In this document: positions 8,248 to 15,739 of the stretch, in pieces
How the letters are laid out: every line of letters begins with the position of its first letter
Position numbering within the stretch: the first letter of the stretch is position 1
Program-made: the position numbers and the translations under genes
Notes under the pieces: model-generated
The model's database searches: none
Seen by the model: the letters and a program-made list of their open reading frames with translations, nothing else
Told to the model about the DNA's origin: nothing
Source of the DNA: an uncultured Flavobacteriales bacterium
Lineage (GTDB): Bacteria; Bacteroidota; Bacteroidia; Flavobacteriales; Crocinitomicaceae
Direction of reading: 5' to 3'
Assembly: GCA_946478775.1 (NCBI GenBank)
Contig: CAMLDR010000011.1
Coordinates: 1-44,157, forward strand
DNA length: 44,157 nt

Positions 8248-8910
8248 ATGATATGTACTAAAAGTGTCGTTGGATTTGTGATGGTTTTATTGTTAGCTGC
8301 TTGTTCCACTTCTAAAGAAGGATTGTCTTACCTGGCATTGGGAGATTCTTACACCATTGGAGAAAGCGTTGCTACTCCGGATAATTTTCCTTATCAACTG
8401 GCAGATTCAATCGGTAAAACCCGAAATGAATATGCGAGTCCGGTTATTATTGCCCGCACGGGCTGGCGCACGGATCAGCTAATGGATGCGGTGGAATCAG
8501 CTAATTTGAAGAATGAATTCGACCTGGTGACCTTGCTGATCGGCGTGAACAACGAATTCCAGGGGCGGTCTTTGGAGGAATACGAACGTGATTTCAGGAT
8601 GCTTTGCCAAAAATCCATTGAATTGGCCGGGAATAGAAAGGAACAGGTAGTTGTTATATCCATCCCGGACTACGGATACACACCTTATGGAAAAGCGAAC
8701 CGCGAACACATTTCTGAACGGATCAACCTGTTTAATGCCTCCAATAAGCGCATTTCTGATTCATTGGGGGTAAACTATGTGAATATTACCGGGATTTCCA
8801 GGAGAGGCTTGAGTGAGCCGGATTTAGTGGCTGAGGATGGTCTGCATCCCGGAACGAAGATGTATGCACTTTGGGTGAAGGAGATTTTGAAGAAAATAAA
8901 TTTGAAATAA
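8248..8910 (+). CDS. SGNH/GDSL-type esterase lipoprotein
   Basis: 220 residues. A lipobox (LLAAC, C19) marks it as a lipoprotein. SGNH hydrolase blocks are present: GDSYT with nucleophile S34, IGVNNEF with N101, and DGLHPG with D197 and H200. The family hydrolyses ester bonds in lipids, acylated sugars or peptidoglycan O-acetyl groups. The substrate is unknown. It follows the dienelactone-hydrolase-like gene on the same strand by 42 bp and may be co-transcribed with it. Confidence 0.9.
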   Translation: MICTKSVVGFVMVLLLAACSTSKEGLSYLALGDSYTIGESVATPDNFPYQLADSIGKTRNEYASPVIIARTGWRTDQLMDAVESANLKNEFDLVTLLIGVNNEFQGRSLEEYERDFRMLCQKSIELAGNRKEQVVVISIPDYGYTPYGKANREHISERINLFNASNKRISDSLGVNYVNITGISRRGLSEPDLVAEDGLHPGTKMYALWVKEILKKINLK

Positions 8911-8917
8911 ATTATTT

Positions 8918-8951
8918 CATGTAGGGGCGAAAAATTTTTCGCCCCTACATG
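8918..8951. repeat. Perfect 34-bp palindrome, likely bidirectional terminator or palindromic repeat
   Basis: The half-site CATGTAGGGGCGAAAAA (8918-8934) is followed immediately by its exact reverse complement (8935-8951). The RNA would form a GC-rich stem capped by an A/U-rich end. It lies 7 bp after the SGNH gene stop and before the promoter of the fumarylacetoacetase gene. It can serve as a terminator, but its perfect symmetry also suits a dispersed intergenic palindromic element. Confidence 0.75.
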
Positions 8952-8963
8952 TGTCTAAAAACG

Positions 8964-8971
8964 TATCTTTG
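8964..8971 (+). promoter_or_regulatory. Putative -7 promoter element (TATCTTTG)
   Basis: Exact TAnnTTTG match 22 bp before the ATG of the fumarylacetoacetase gene, giving a predicted leader of under 20 nt. No matching -33 TTG was seen; that space is occupied by the palindrome. Confidence 0.5.
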
Positions 8972-8993
8972 TTGAGATTAAAAATCAAAGATA

Positions 8994-10274
8994 ATGTCAC
9001 AAATTCCTGCAAATAATCCCGCTTTGAAATCCTGGATCGAAGTTCCTTCCAATTCAGATTTTCCCATTCAAAACCTGCCTTTCGGTGTTGTTAGAAGTGA
9101 AAACTTAACACCGCATGTTGCTTCACGGATCGGAGACAAAGTGATTGATCTGAAAACACTTCATGTGTTGGGATACCTGGAGAATTTGCCTTTCGAATTG
9201 AGTGATTTTGATACGGATTCATTAAATCCGATGATGAAAAAGGGGAAGAAAGCCGTTCGTGACCTTCGAAACCGCCTTTCCAAATTATTTGATGTGAACC
9301 AGGCAGATCTGCAAAAGAATGAGCAGCATGTTGCACAGGTCTTGATGCCGATTGATTCTGTACGAATGTGTATGCCGGTTCAAATCGGTGATTACACGGA
9401 TTTTTATTCGAGCAGAGAGCATGCAACGAATGTGGGAACGATGTTCCGCGATCCTGCTAATGCCTTATTGCCGAATTGGCTGTGGCTGCCGGTTGGTTAT
9501 CACGGAAGATCCAGTTCGATCATTATTTCAGGAGAGCCTGTTATCCGTCCAAAAGGGCAAATCAAACCGAATCCGGAAGAACCGCCTATTTTTGCTCCCT
9601 GCAGAAACCTGGATTTCGAATTGGAAACCGCATTTATTACGTTTGATGGTAAACCACTTGGAGAATCGATTTCTACCGCAGAGGCAGAAGATTTTATTTT
9701 CGGGATGGTTTTGTTCAATGACTGGTCTGCAAGAGATATTCAAACCTGGGAGTACGTTCCGCTTGGACCATTCCTGGCGAAAAATTTCGCCTCATCGATT
9801 TCTGCCTGGATTGTGACTTTGGATGCGCTTCAACCCTTTAAACTGGATGGACCGACACAAGATCCGGAAGTTCTTTCTTACCTGAAATACGAAGGTCAGC
9901 TGTCTTATGATATTCAATTGGAAGTATTCATTGCTCCGGAAAACGGCGAAGAAACAAAAATCTGTACTTCCAATTTCAAATACATGTACTGGAATATGGC
10001 CCAGCAACTGGCGCATCACACGGTAAACGGATGTAATATCCGCTGCGGCGATCTGCTGGGTTCGGGAACCATTTCCGGTCCTACACCGGATTCATACGGT
10101 TCCATGCTTGAATTGGCCTGGAAAGGGACAAAGCCTTTGAAAATGAACGATGGAACGGAACGGAAATTTATCCAGGACGGTGACAACGTCATCATGCGCG
10201 GATTCTCATCAAAAGACGGTGTTCGAATCGGTTTCGGGGAGGTTTCCGGGAAAGTGCTTCCTGCAAAAAATTGA
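8994..10274 (+). CDS. fahA: Fumarylacetoacetase
   Basis: 426 residues, normal length for the family. The enzyme cleaves 4-fumarylacetoacetate to fumarate and acetoacetate, the last step of tyrosine/homogentisate degradation (EC 3.7.1.2). The N-terminal SH3-like domain covers about 15-120. The catalytic domain shows DYTDFYSSREHATNVG, PVGYHGRSSSI, the metal-binding LDFELE pair, NDWSARDIQTWEYVPLGPF and the late GDLLGSGTISGPT. Cytoplasmic. No other tyrosine-degradation gene is adjacent. It has its own -7 element. Confidence 0.97.
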   Translation: MSQIPANNPALKSWIEVPSNSDFPIQNLPFGVVRSENLTPHVASRIGDKVIDLKTLHVLGYLENLPFELSDFDTDSLNPMMKKGKKAVRDLRNRLSKLFDVNQADLQKNEQHVAQVLMPIDSVRMCMPVQIGDYTDFYSSREHATNVGTMFRDPANALLPNWLWLPVGYHGRSSSIIISGEPVIRPKGQIKPNPEEPPIFAPCRNLDFELETAFITFDGKPLGESISTAEAEDFIFGMVLFNDWSARDIQTWEYVPLGPFLAKNFASSISAWIVTLDALQPFKLDGPTQDPEVLSYLKYEGQLSYDIQLEVFIAPENGEETKICTSNFKYMYWNMAQQLAHHTVNGCNIRCGDLLGSGTISGPTPDSYGSMLELAWKGTKPLKMNDGTERKFIQDGDNVIMRGFSSKDGVRIGFGEVSGKVLPAKN

Positions 10275-10329
10275 TTGATAAGATCAGGTAATCTGTTTTT
10301 GGATAAATATCCACCGAAAGGTTGATTTT

Positions 10330-10356
10330 TTGGTAATCGAGCAGTACTTAATTTTG
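10330..10356 (+). promoter_or_regulatory. Putative promoter, TTG (-33) and TAATTTTG (-7)
   Basis: TTG at 10330-10332 within a T-rich run is followed after 16 bp by TAATTTTG (10349-10356). This fits the Bacteroidota sigma factor consensus apart from slightly short spacing. It drives the small lipoprotein gene at 10380. Confidence 0.55.
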
Positions 10357-10379
10357 TCGGTAAATTTAAAACGTATCCG

Positions 10380-10814
10380 ATGAAAATGTTCACCCGATTT
10401 CTATTCGTTTTTGCCATTTTAGCTGTTGGCTTGTCATCCTGCTCCAAAGAAAAGCGGATAGAAAGACAATTGATCAAAAAAGAGGGCAAATGGAAAATAA
10501 CGTCTATTGATTACAAGTATTATTTTGATAATGAACTGGAGGCATCCGCGAATTTCCCAAATGCAGGGACCATTGAATTCAATAAGGGCGGATCAGTTGT
10601 AATGACCATTCAATTATCCGGAACTCCTGAAGTAAGTTCAGGGACCTGGACTAATTCAAAAGATGAAATTATAATTACCACTAATGGCGAAGCAGCTGTT
10701 TTGAAAATTATTGACGGACCGAAAAAGGGAGAAATGGAACTGGAGCAAACAGCTTATTACAACGATACCAATGAAAAGGAGGTTTATATCTACTACATGG
10801 AAAGAGCTGATTAG
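10380..10814 (+). CDS. Small lipoprotein, lipocalin-like, copy 1
   Basis: 144 residues. The signal peptide ends in a lipobox (VGLSSC, C21), so the mature protein should be membrane-anchored. The rest is a short beta-rich domain starting with EGKWKITSIDYKYYFDNE, with a central GTIEFNKGGSV and S-S-G-T-W motif typical of small Bacteroidota lipocalin-like proteins. It is a close paralogue of the next gene (same length, the same SKEK-(R/Q)-IERQL stretch after the lipid cysteine). Function unknown. Confidence 0.8.
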   Translation: MKMFTRFLFVFAILAVGLSSCSKEKRIERQLIKKEGKWKITSIDYKYYFDNELEASANFPNAGTIEFNKGGSVVMTIQLSGTPEVSSGTWTNSKDEIIITTNGEAAVLKIIDGPKKGEMELEQTAYYNDTNEKEVYIYYMERAD

Positions 10815-10836
10815 GAAATCAGATATTAAAAAATAG

Positions 10837-10867
10837 AAAGCTGTTCTCGCAAGGAATGGCTTTTTTT
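10837..10867 (+). terminator. Intrinsic terminator
   Basis: Stem AAAGCTGTTC (10837-10846) pairs with 10854-10863 through ten base pairs, including two G-U, around a 7-nt loop. Seven T residues run from 10861. It ends the first lipoprotein transcript. Confidence 0.8.
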
Positions 10868-10926
10868 GTCCTTTGACAGTCAAATTCTAGTTAGTTCTAA
10901 TCATTTACAGAAATCTTTTTTAATTG

Positions 10927-10934
10927 TAGTTTTG
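10927..10934 (+). promoter_or_regulatory. Putative -7 promoter element (TAGTTTTG)
   Basis: Exact TAnnTTTG match 20 bp before the second lipoprotein gene. With the preceding terminator it implies that the paralogue is transcribed independently. No clear -33 TTG. Confidence 0.45.
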
Positions 10935-10954
10935 CCGGAAATTAAAATCAATTT

Positions 10955-11389
10955 ATGAAAAACATAGCCAAATTAGTATTCGTATTGTCTGTTTTCGCGA
11001 TCGGATTTAGCAGCTGTTCGAAAGAAAAACAAATCGAAAGACAGTTGTATTCCAAAAGCGGGAAGTGGAACAATACACTTTACGAGTATAAGTATTATTA
11101 CAACGGTGCTTTGGACGAGACTACAAATTATGTAAATACCGGATTCATTGAATTCAAAAAAGACGGGACTTACACCTGGACATTTACTGTTGACGGCGAT
11201 ACGGATGTTTCTTCAGGAACCTGGTCTAATACAGACGAACAATTAGCATTGATAGAGCCCGGAAATGCATTGACATGGAAAATTTTGGAGGAATCAAAAA
11301 AGACATTGAAGATCGAGTACACTGAAACCAATACGGAGTTTGGTGACGAAAAAGAAGTCTATACACTGACATTTGAAAAGGTGAAATAA
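10955..11389 (+). CDS. Small lipoprotein, lipocalin-like, copy 2
   Basis: 144 residues, paralogous to 10380-10814 and identical in length. Lipobox IGFSSC (C21), then SKEKQIERQLYSKSGKWNNT. The same order of motifs recurs: YEYKYYYNG, FIEFKKDGTY and SSGTWSN. The pair differs at many positions in the mature domain, so the duplication is not recent, unlike the adhesin pair. Function unknown. Envelope location is inferred from the lipobox. Confidence 0.8.
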   Translation: MKNIAKLVFVLSVFAIGFSSCSKEKQIERQLYSKSGKWNNTLYEYKYYYNGALDETTNYVNTGFIEFKKDGTYTWTFTVDGDTDVSSGTWSNTDEQLALIEPGNALTWKILEESKKTLKIEYTETNTEFGDEKEVYTLTFEKVK

Positions 11390-11416
11390 TCCTGGAAATG
11401 GATTTGAGACCGGAAG

Positions 11417-11440
11417 GCTGTTCTAAAAAGGACAGCTTTT
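11417..11440 (+). terminator. Intrinsic terminator
   Basis: GCTGTTC (11417-11423) pairs with GGACAGC (11430-11436), followed by TTTT and a further T-rich stretch. It ends the second lipoprotein gene. An apparent upstream extension of the next frame runs through it, which argues for the later start at 11515. Confidence 0.7.
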
Positions 11441-11514
11441 CCTTTTTCAGAAAGAAACATTCCGTTGAATCAGTGAAGTTTTTCTATATTAGATGGAATC
11501 TAAACGAGTTGAAG

Positions 11515-12246
11515 ATGAAACAGAATTTGAACACCATCATTATTGCGCTGGCAGTAATTATTACCGGTTTTTTATTGGCAAACGGGTATAAGAACCGCTC
11601 GAAGACAGCAGATGCGATTAGTGTTACCGGCTCCGGGGAAGAGAATTTCACCAGTGATCTCATTGTTTGGAGAGGAAGTTTTTCCAAGAAAGATTATGAA
11701 CTGAAAACCGCCTACAACGAGTTGAATAAGGATCAGCAGGCCATCCGAAAGTACTTGTCTTCCAAAGGAATTCAATCGGATGAGGTGATCTTCGAAGCGG
11801 TAGATATTCAAAAAGATTTCTTTTACGATTACGATCCAAACGGTCAGCTGCGCAATACGGTTTTCAATGGCTATCAATTAACACAGAACCTGAAAGTGCA
11901 GTCTAAAAATGTGGACAAGGTGGAGCAGATTTCAAGAGAAGTGACCGAATTGATCGACGCAGGTGTGGAGCTGAATTCATTTCCGCCGGAATATTATTAC
12001 ACCAAACTGGCTCAGCTGAAAGTTCAAATGATCGAGGCTGCTACAAAAGATGCCAGGAACCGTGCTGAAAAGATCGCACTGAATGCAGGAGGCAGCCTTG
12101 GAAAGCTTAAAACTGCCGATATGGGTGTGTTCCAGATTACCGGTGAAAATTCTTCGGAACAATTCTCCTGGGGAGGGAATTTCAATACCAGTTCAAAGAA
12201 GAAAACCGCCAATATTACCATCCGGTTGAAGTACGAAGTCAATTAG
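11515..12246 (+). CDS. SIMPL domain (DUF541) protein
   Basis: 243 residues from ATG 11515. The frame is open back to 11398, but that part crosses a terminator. One N-terminal hydrophobic segment (TIIIALAVIITGFLLANGY) serves as signal anchor or signal peptide. The rest matches the SIMPL/DUF541 fold: ISVTGSGEENFTSDLIVWRG start, a V-x-x-V-E-x-I-S-x-x-V centre, and the late stretch AATKDARNRAEKIALNAGG, the most recognisable family feature. The family (BP26/OMP28-like) is found in the periplasm and outer membrane, with no firm molecular function. Confidence 0.88.
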   Translation: MKQNLNTIIIALAVIITGFLLANGYKNRSKTADAISVTGSGEENFTSDLIVWRGSFSKKDYELKTAYNELNKDQQAIRKYLSSKGIQSDEVIFEAVDIQKDFFYDYDPNGQLRNTVFNGYQLTQNLKVQSKNVDKVEQISREVTELIDAGVELNSFPPEYYYTKLAQLKVQMIEAATKDARNRAEKIALNAGGSLGKLKTADMGVFQITGENSSEQFSWGGNFNTSSKKKTANITIRLKYEVN

Positions 12247-12323
12247 GAAATTCAAAGAGTTCAAAATTCTGATGCGCCGGGGCGGATCGGGATCCGACTT
12301 TTTCGTTCTCAATGTTGAATGAA

Positions 12324-12388
12324 TTTGAACCGTTTAACTTTTCAACTGTTTGTAGCTTTTGAACTGTTTAATCCTTGAACCATTTGTG
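12324..12388. repeat. Degenerate short tandem repeats, (G/C)AAC(C/T)(G/A)TTT, four copies
   Basis: GAACCGTTT (12327), CAACTGTTT (12343), GAACTGTTT (12361) and GAACCATTT (12377) recur at 16-, 18- and 16-bp spacing in the 218-bp gap before the Rel/SpoT gene. They may be regulator half-sites or decayed satellite sequence. The remainder of this gap holds a GC-rich short palindrome at 12283-12296 and the -7 element. Confidence 0.5.
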
Positions 12389-12448
12389 AATTAACTTCCT
12401 ACTGTTAACACTTCCTAAAACCAATGCCAAAGACTGGTTAATTCCTGC

Positions 12449-12456
12449 TATTTTTG
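12449..12456 (+). promoter_or_regulatory. Putative -7 promoter element (TATTTTTG)
   Basis: TAnnTTTG match just before the Rel/SpoT gene. If used, transcription begins near 12463, so one of the later in-frame ATGs (12480 or 12486) is the more likely translation start. No clear -33. Confidence 0.45.
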
Positions 12457-12464
12457 TATCTTGA

Positions 12465-14702
12465 ATGATTGATTCCGCAATGGGTATGGAAATCCAAATT
12501 GATTTAGAAAAAGAACGATTAGAAATATTAAGCGCTTTTAAAGGGCTTTTACGGGCGACCAAGAACAGGACACGCCAGGACACTGCTTATATTCGAAAAG
12601 CTTTCGATGTGGCTGTTGAGGCGCACAAAGATATGCGTCGTAAATCAGGTGAGCCTTATATTTATCACCCCATTGCCGTGGCGCGAATTTGTGTAGAGGA
12701 AATGGGGCTGGGAGCAACTTCCATTGCCTGTGCACTTTTGCATGATACGGTTGAAGATACACACATTACTTTACAGGATATTGAAGATCTGTTTGGTGAA
12801 AAAGCCCGAAGGATTATCGATGGTTTAACCAAGATCCCGGATGTGTTCGATCAAAATACTTCCATACAGGCCGAGAATTTTCGTAAGATGATCCTCACGA
12901 TCTCAGACGATTTACGAGTGGTACTGATTAAGCTGGCGGACCGTTTGCACAACATGCGTACATTGGAGAGCATGAACCCGGATAAGCAAATCAAAATTGC
13001 TTCCGAAACCAAATTTCTATATGCTCCATTAGCCCATCGTTTGGGACTTTATTCCATCAAAACGGAATTGGAAGACCTGGCGATGAAGTATACCGAAACC
13101 GAGATTTACCGGGATATTCAGCTTAAGTTGAAATCTACGGAAGACGTTCGGAACCGCTTTATTCGCCGTTTTGTAAATCCGATCCGCGAATCGCTTAACA
13201 AGGAAGGGTATCATTTCGATATCAAAGCCCGCACCAAGTCTATTTCTTCCATTTGGCGCAAAATGCAAAGCAAAGATCTTCCCTTTGAAGAAGTATTCGA
13301 TTTGTTTGCCGTACGGATTATTCTGGACACTCCCGTTGAATTGGAAAAAGCCGATTGCTGGAGGGTTTATTCGATCGTGACTGATTTTTACCAGCCAAGT
13401 CCGGACCGTCTGCGGGATTGGATTTCCACTCCGCGTGCAAACGGGTATGAATCGCTGCACACCACCGTTATGTCGCCGCAGGGTAAATGGGTGGAAGTAC
13501 AGATCCGTACCAAGCGCATGGATGAAATTGCGGAAAAAGGGTTGGCGGCGCATTACCGTTACAAGGAAAATCAAAAAGACGACAATAAATTTGACCGCTG
13601 GATTTCTGAGATCCGCGATTTGCTGGAGAATCCGGATGTGAATGCGATGGATTTTGTGGAAGAGTTTAAAATGAATCTGTTCCACGAGGAAATTTATGTT
13701 TTTACACCGAAAGGAGATTTGCGTGTGCTTCCGGTTGGGGCCACCATTTTGGATTTTGCCTACGATATTCACAGCGATATCGGGAATAAATGCATCGGGG
13801 CAAAGGTGAATAACCGCCTGGTACCGTTGAGCTACCAACTGCAAAACGGAGATCAGCTGGAAATCATTACTTCCTCGAAACAGAAACCTTCGGAAGACTG
13901 GCTGCGTTTGGCAGGAACAGCGAGAGCACGTCAGAAGATTAAATCTGCACTGAACGAAGAGCGGAAAGAAATTGCAGCCGACGGCCGGGAGATCCTGGAG
14001 CGTAAATTCAAGCAGCTTCATATTCGCTTTAAATCTGAGAATATTACCATTTTGGAGCGATTCTACGGATTTTCCAATGCAACCGACCTGTATATCCGGA
14101 TCGCAAAAGGAAAGGTCGATCTTTCCAAGTTAAGAGAACTGGAGAATATAAATGGAATGATCCAGCTGGAAAAGAAACCTGCTGTTGCTGTTAATAAAGA
14201 TAAGCACGAACTGGATGTCTATCCGAAAATCAATAAGAAAGACGATACCATCATAATCGGGGAGGATTTCAAGAATATCCAGTACCAAATGGCCCGCTGC
14301 TGTAACCCTATTCCCGGTGACCCGATCTTTGGGTTCATTACGATTTCTGAGGGAATTAAAATCCACAGAAACAGCTGTCCGAATGCAGAACATTTGCAGT
14401 CAAAAATGGCTTATCGCTGCATCAAAGCGCGTTGGAGAAGTCAGGACCTGGTTGCTCGTGTTGCCGCCATCCGTTTGATCGGTATTGATGATGTGGGGAT
14501 TGTTAACAAGATCACGGAAGTTATTTCCAAGGAATTGAATGTGAACATGAAATCCATTTCTTTTGAGGCCAACGACGGGTTGTTTGAAGGGAAGATCCAC
14601 GTTTTGGTTTACGATACGGAGCATTTGGATACCCTGATGCGCAAATTTGAACAGGTTGAAGGCGTGAAGCGTGTGGAGCGTTACGACACGAAAGAGGATT
14701 GA
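12465..14702 (+). CDS. Bifunctional (p)ppGpp synthetase/hydrolase, Rel/SpoT family
   Basis: 745 residues. The N-terminal HD hydrolase domain (about 50-200) keeps its catalytic signature ALLHDTVEDT and ADRLHNMRT, so ppGpp degradation should be active. The synthetase domain (about 240-365) contains FDLFAVRIIL, RANGYESLHTTV and the VQIRTKRMDEIAE-GLAAHYRYKE block that binds nucleotide. Then come a TGS domain about 405-465 (IYVFTPKGDLRVLP), a helical/Cys-containing linker with ARCCNPIPGDPIFGF, and a C-terminal ACT domain from about 665. This is the full-length long RSH architecture that makes and degrades the stringent-response alarmone. Start choice is uncertain among 12465, 12480 and 12486. Confidence 0.97.
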   Translation: MIDSAMGMEIQIDLEKERLEILSAFKGLLRATKNRTRQDTAYIRKAFDVAVEAHKDMRRKSGEPYIYHPIAVARICVEEMGLGATSIACALLHDTVEDTHITLQDIEDLFGEKARRIIDGLTKIPDVFDQNTSIQAENFRKMILTISDDLRVVLIKLADRLHNMRTLESMNPDKQIKIASETKFLYAPLAHRLGLYSIKTELEDLAMKYTETEIYRDIQLKLKSTEDVRNRFIRRFVNPIRESLNKEGYHFDIKARTKSISSIWRKMQSKDLPFEEVFDLFAVRIILDTPVELEKADCWRVYSIVTDFYQPSPDRLRDWISTPRANGYESLHTTVMSPQGKWVEVQIRTKRMDEIAEKGLAAHYRYKENQKDDNKFDRWISEIRDLLENPDVNAMDFVEEFKMNLFHEEIYVFTPKGDLRVLPVGATILDFAYDIHSDIGNKCIGAKVNNRLVPLSYQLQNGDQLEIITSSKQKPSEDWLRLAGTARARQKIKSALNEERKEIAADGREILERKFKQLHIRFKSENITILERFYGFSNATDLYIRIAKGKVDLSKLRELENINGMIQLEKKPAVAVNKDKHELDVYPKINKKDDTIIIGEDFKNIQYQMARCCNPIPGDPIFGFITISEGIKIHRNSCPNAEHLQSKMAYRCIKARWRSQDLVARVAAIRLIGIDDVGIVNKITEVISKELNVNMKSISFEANDGLFEGKIHVLVYDTEHLDTLMRKFEQVEGVKRVERYDTKED

Positions 14703-14743
14703 TCTGCCTTAAGATCGATTCGCGTCCTACCCTCAAAAATACG

Positions 14744-14761
14744 ATCCCGCACGTGCGGGAT
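14744..14761. repeat. Perfect 18-bp palindrome ATCCCGCACGTGCGGGAT
   Basis: Lies in the 228-bp gap between the Rel/SpoT and Fur-like genes, flanked by CTCAA (14732) and TTGAG (14762), which can extend the stem after a bulge. There is no T-run, so it is either a weak terminator or a protein-binding site. The same gap also has an 11-bp direct repeat, GATTGCGGCAG, at 14790-14800 and 14814-14824. Confidence 0.6.
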
Positions 14762-14904
14762 TTGAGCAGTGGAATCAATGAGTTTGGAAGATTGCGGCAG
14801 TTTATTCAGGGGTGATTGCGGCAGCACTGTTAAAAAGGATGATAATTCGTTGAAAACTTCTGTTTAAGAGCCCAAAGGATCGTGTTTCAATCCAAAAAAA
14901 TGAC

Positions 14905-14912
14905 TACTTTTG
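14905..14912 (+). promoter_or_regulatory. Putative -7 promoter element (TACTTTTG)
   Basis: Exact TAnnTTTG match 18 bp before the ATG at 14931 of the Fur-like gene. It would drive the Fur-STAS-purA cluster with a leader of about a dozen nucleotides. The in-frame TTG at 14910 lies inside it and is not a plausible start. Confidence 0.5.
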
Positions 14913-14930
14913 CCTTTTCAACTTCGTCAG

Positions 14931-15386
14931 ATGCAACAACAAGATCTGCAGTTAACAGTAAGGAACATTTTTTCAGCATATTTGGAGCAGAACGGGCACC
15001 GGAAAACTCCCGAGCGCTTTGCTATTTTGGCTGAAATCTATAATTACCAGGGACATTTTGATATCGAATCTTTGTACATCAAGATGAAGAATCAAAATTA
15101 CCGTGTGTCCCGAGCTACCCTGTACAATACGATCGAATTACTGTTGGCATGCAACCTGGTTAGAAAACATCAGTTCGGCAAGAACCTGGCGCAATTTGAA
15201 AAATCTCACGGATCCAAGCAGCATGATCATGTTATTATTACCGATACCGGTGAAGTAATTGAGTTTTGCGATCCGAGAGTTCAAAGTATCAAAGCAACTA
15301 TCGAAGAAATCTTCGGGGTAAAAATCCAACATCATTCACTTTATTTCTACGGAGTTAGAAACGAGGAGAATGAACAAAATCAATAA
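14931..15386 (+). CDS. Fur family transcriptional regulator lacking the structural CxxC pair
   Basis: 151 residues. Winged-helix domain at about 10-90 ([14 protein letters not shown], then the recognition region [20 protein letters not shown]). The dimerisation/metal domain follows, with KQHDHVI and [12 protein letters not shown] and the end HHSLYFYGV. The His/Asp residues of the regulatory metal sites are kept. The two cysteines that usually follow HDHxI (C-x2-C, structural zinc) are replaced by I and T. It is probably a metal- or peroxide-responsive regulator; which metal cannot be told. Its stop overlaps the start of the STAS gene (TAATG at 15384). Confidence 0.92.
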   Translation: MQQQDLQLTVRNIFSAYLEQNGHRKTPERFAILAEIYNYQGHFDIESLYIKMKNQNYRVSRATLYNTIELLLACNLVRKHQFGKNLAQFEKSHGSKQHDHVIITDTGEVIEFCDPRVQSIKATIEEIFGVKIQHHSLYFYGVRNEENEQNQ

Positions 15387-15739
15387 TGAGCGCTCAGTTT
15401 GAAATAACGAAGTCATCGAATTTTGTATTGGTCAAAATTTCAGGAAGAATTATTTCTGACGAAGGTTTGGCGGATGCATTGAATACGATCGAGAATTCGT
15501 TATCGGCTGATTTGAAAGCAGTTTTGTGTGATTGTTCCAAATTGGAATACTGCAATAGCACGGGATTGAATTTTTTTGTCCGTATGCTTACCCGGTCACG
15601 GAAAACAGGATTGGATTGTGTGCTGGTGAATTTGCAGCCGTCGGTAAAAAAGTTGTTCGAAATATCCAAGTTAAACGAAATTTTTAGCTGTTTCAATTCT
15701 ACAGATGAAGTTGAAGCAAAATTTAATAAAGAGAAATGA
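15386..15739 (+). CDS. STAS domain protein (anti-sigma factor antagonist-like)
   Basis: 117 residues, a single STAS domain of the SpoIIAA/RsbV type. KISGRIISDEG and VLCDCSKLEYCNSTGLNFFVRM contain the expected phosphorylatable serine (S58) in the loop before the second helix. The family acts in partner switching: the dephosphorylated protein binds a kinase/anti-sigma factor, and a PP2C phosphatase resets it. No kinase is nearby, but a SpoIIE phosphatase is encoded at 33952. Overlaps at both ends (TAATG with the Fur-like gene, ATGA with purA at 15736-15739) mean it is translated in a coupled cluster. Confidence 0.9.
   Translation: MSAQFEITKSSNFVLVKISGRIISDEGLADALNTIENSLSADLKAVLCDCSKLEYCNSTGLNFFVRMLTRSRKTGLDCVLVNLQPSVKKLFEISKLNEIFSCFNSTDEVEAKFNKEK

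Noticed and set aside
11398..11514. N-terminal extension of the SIMPL protein
   Set aside because: This part of the frame crosses the terminator at 11417-11440, and the signal anchor starts at the later ATG.
12283..12296. CGGATC-GG-GATCCG palindrome followed by T residues as a terminator of the SIMPL gene
   Set aside because: The 2-nt loop is too small and the T-run is weak; it may function only as part of a larger fold, so it was not listed as a terminator.
13029..14021. Long minus-strand open frame (330 codons) inside the Rel/SpoT gene
   Set aside because: It lies fully opposite a well-recognised gene in a frame favoured by codon bias; its composition looks like a shadow (rich in F, N, R and Q) and it has no recognisable domain.
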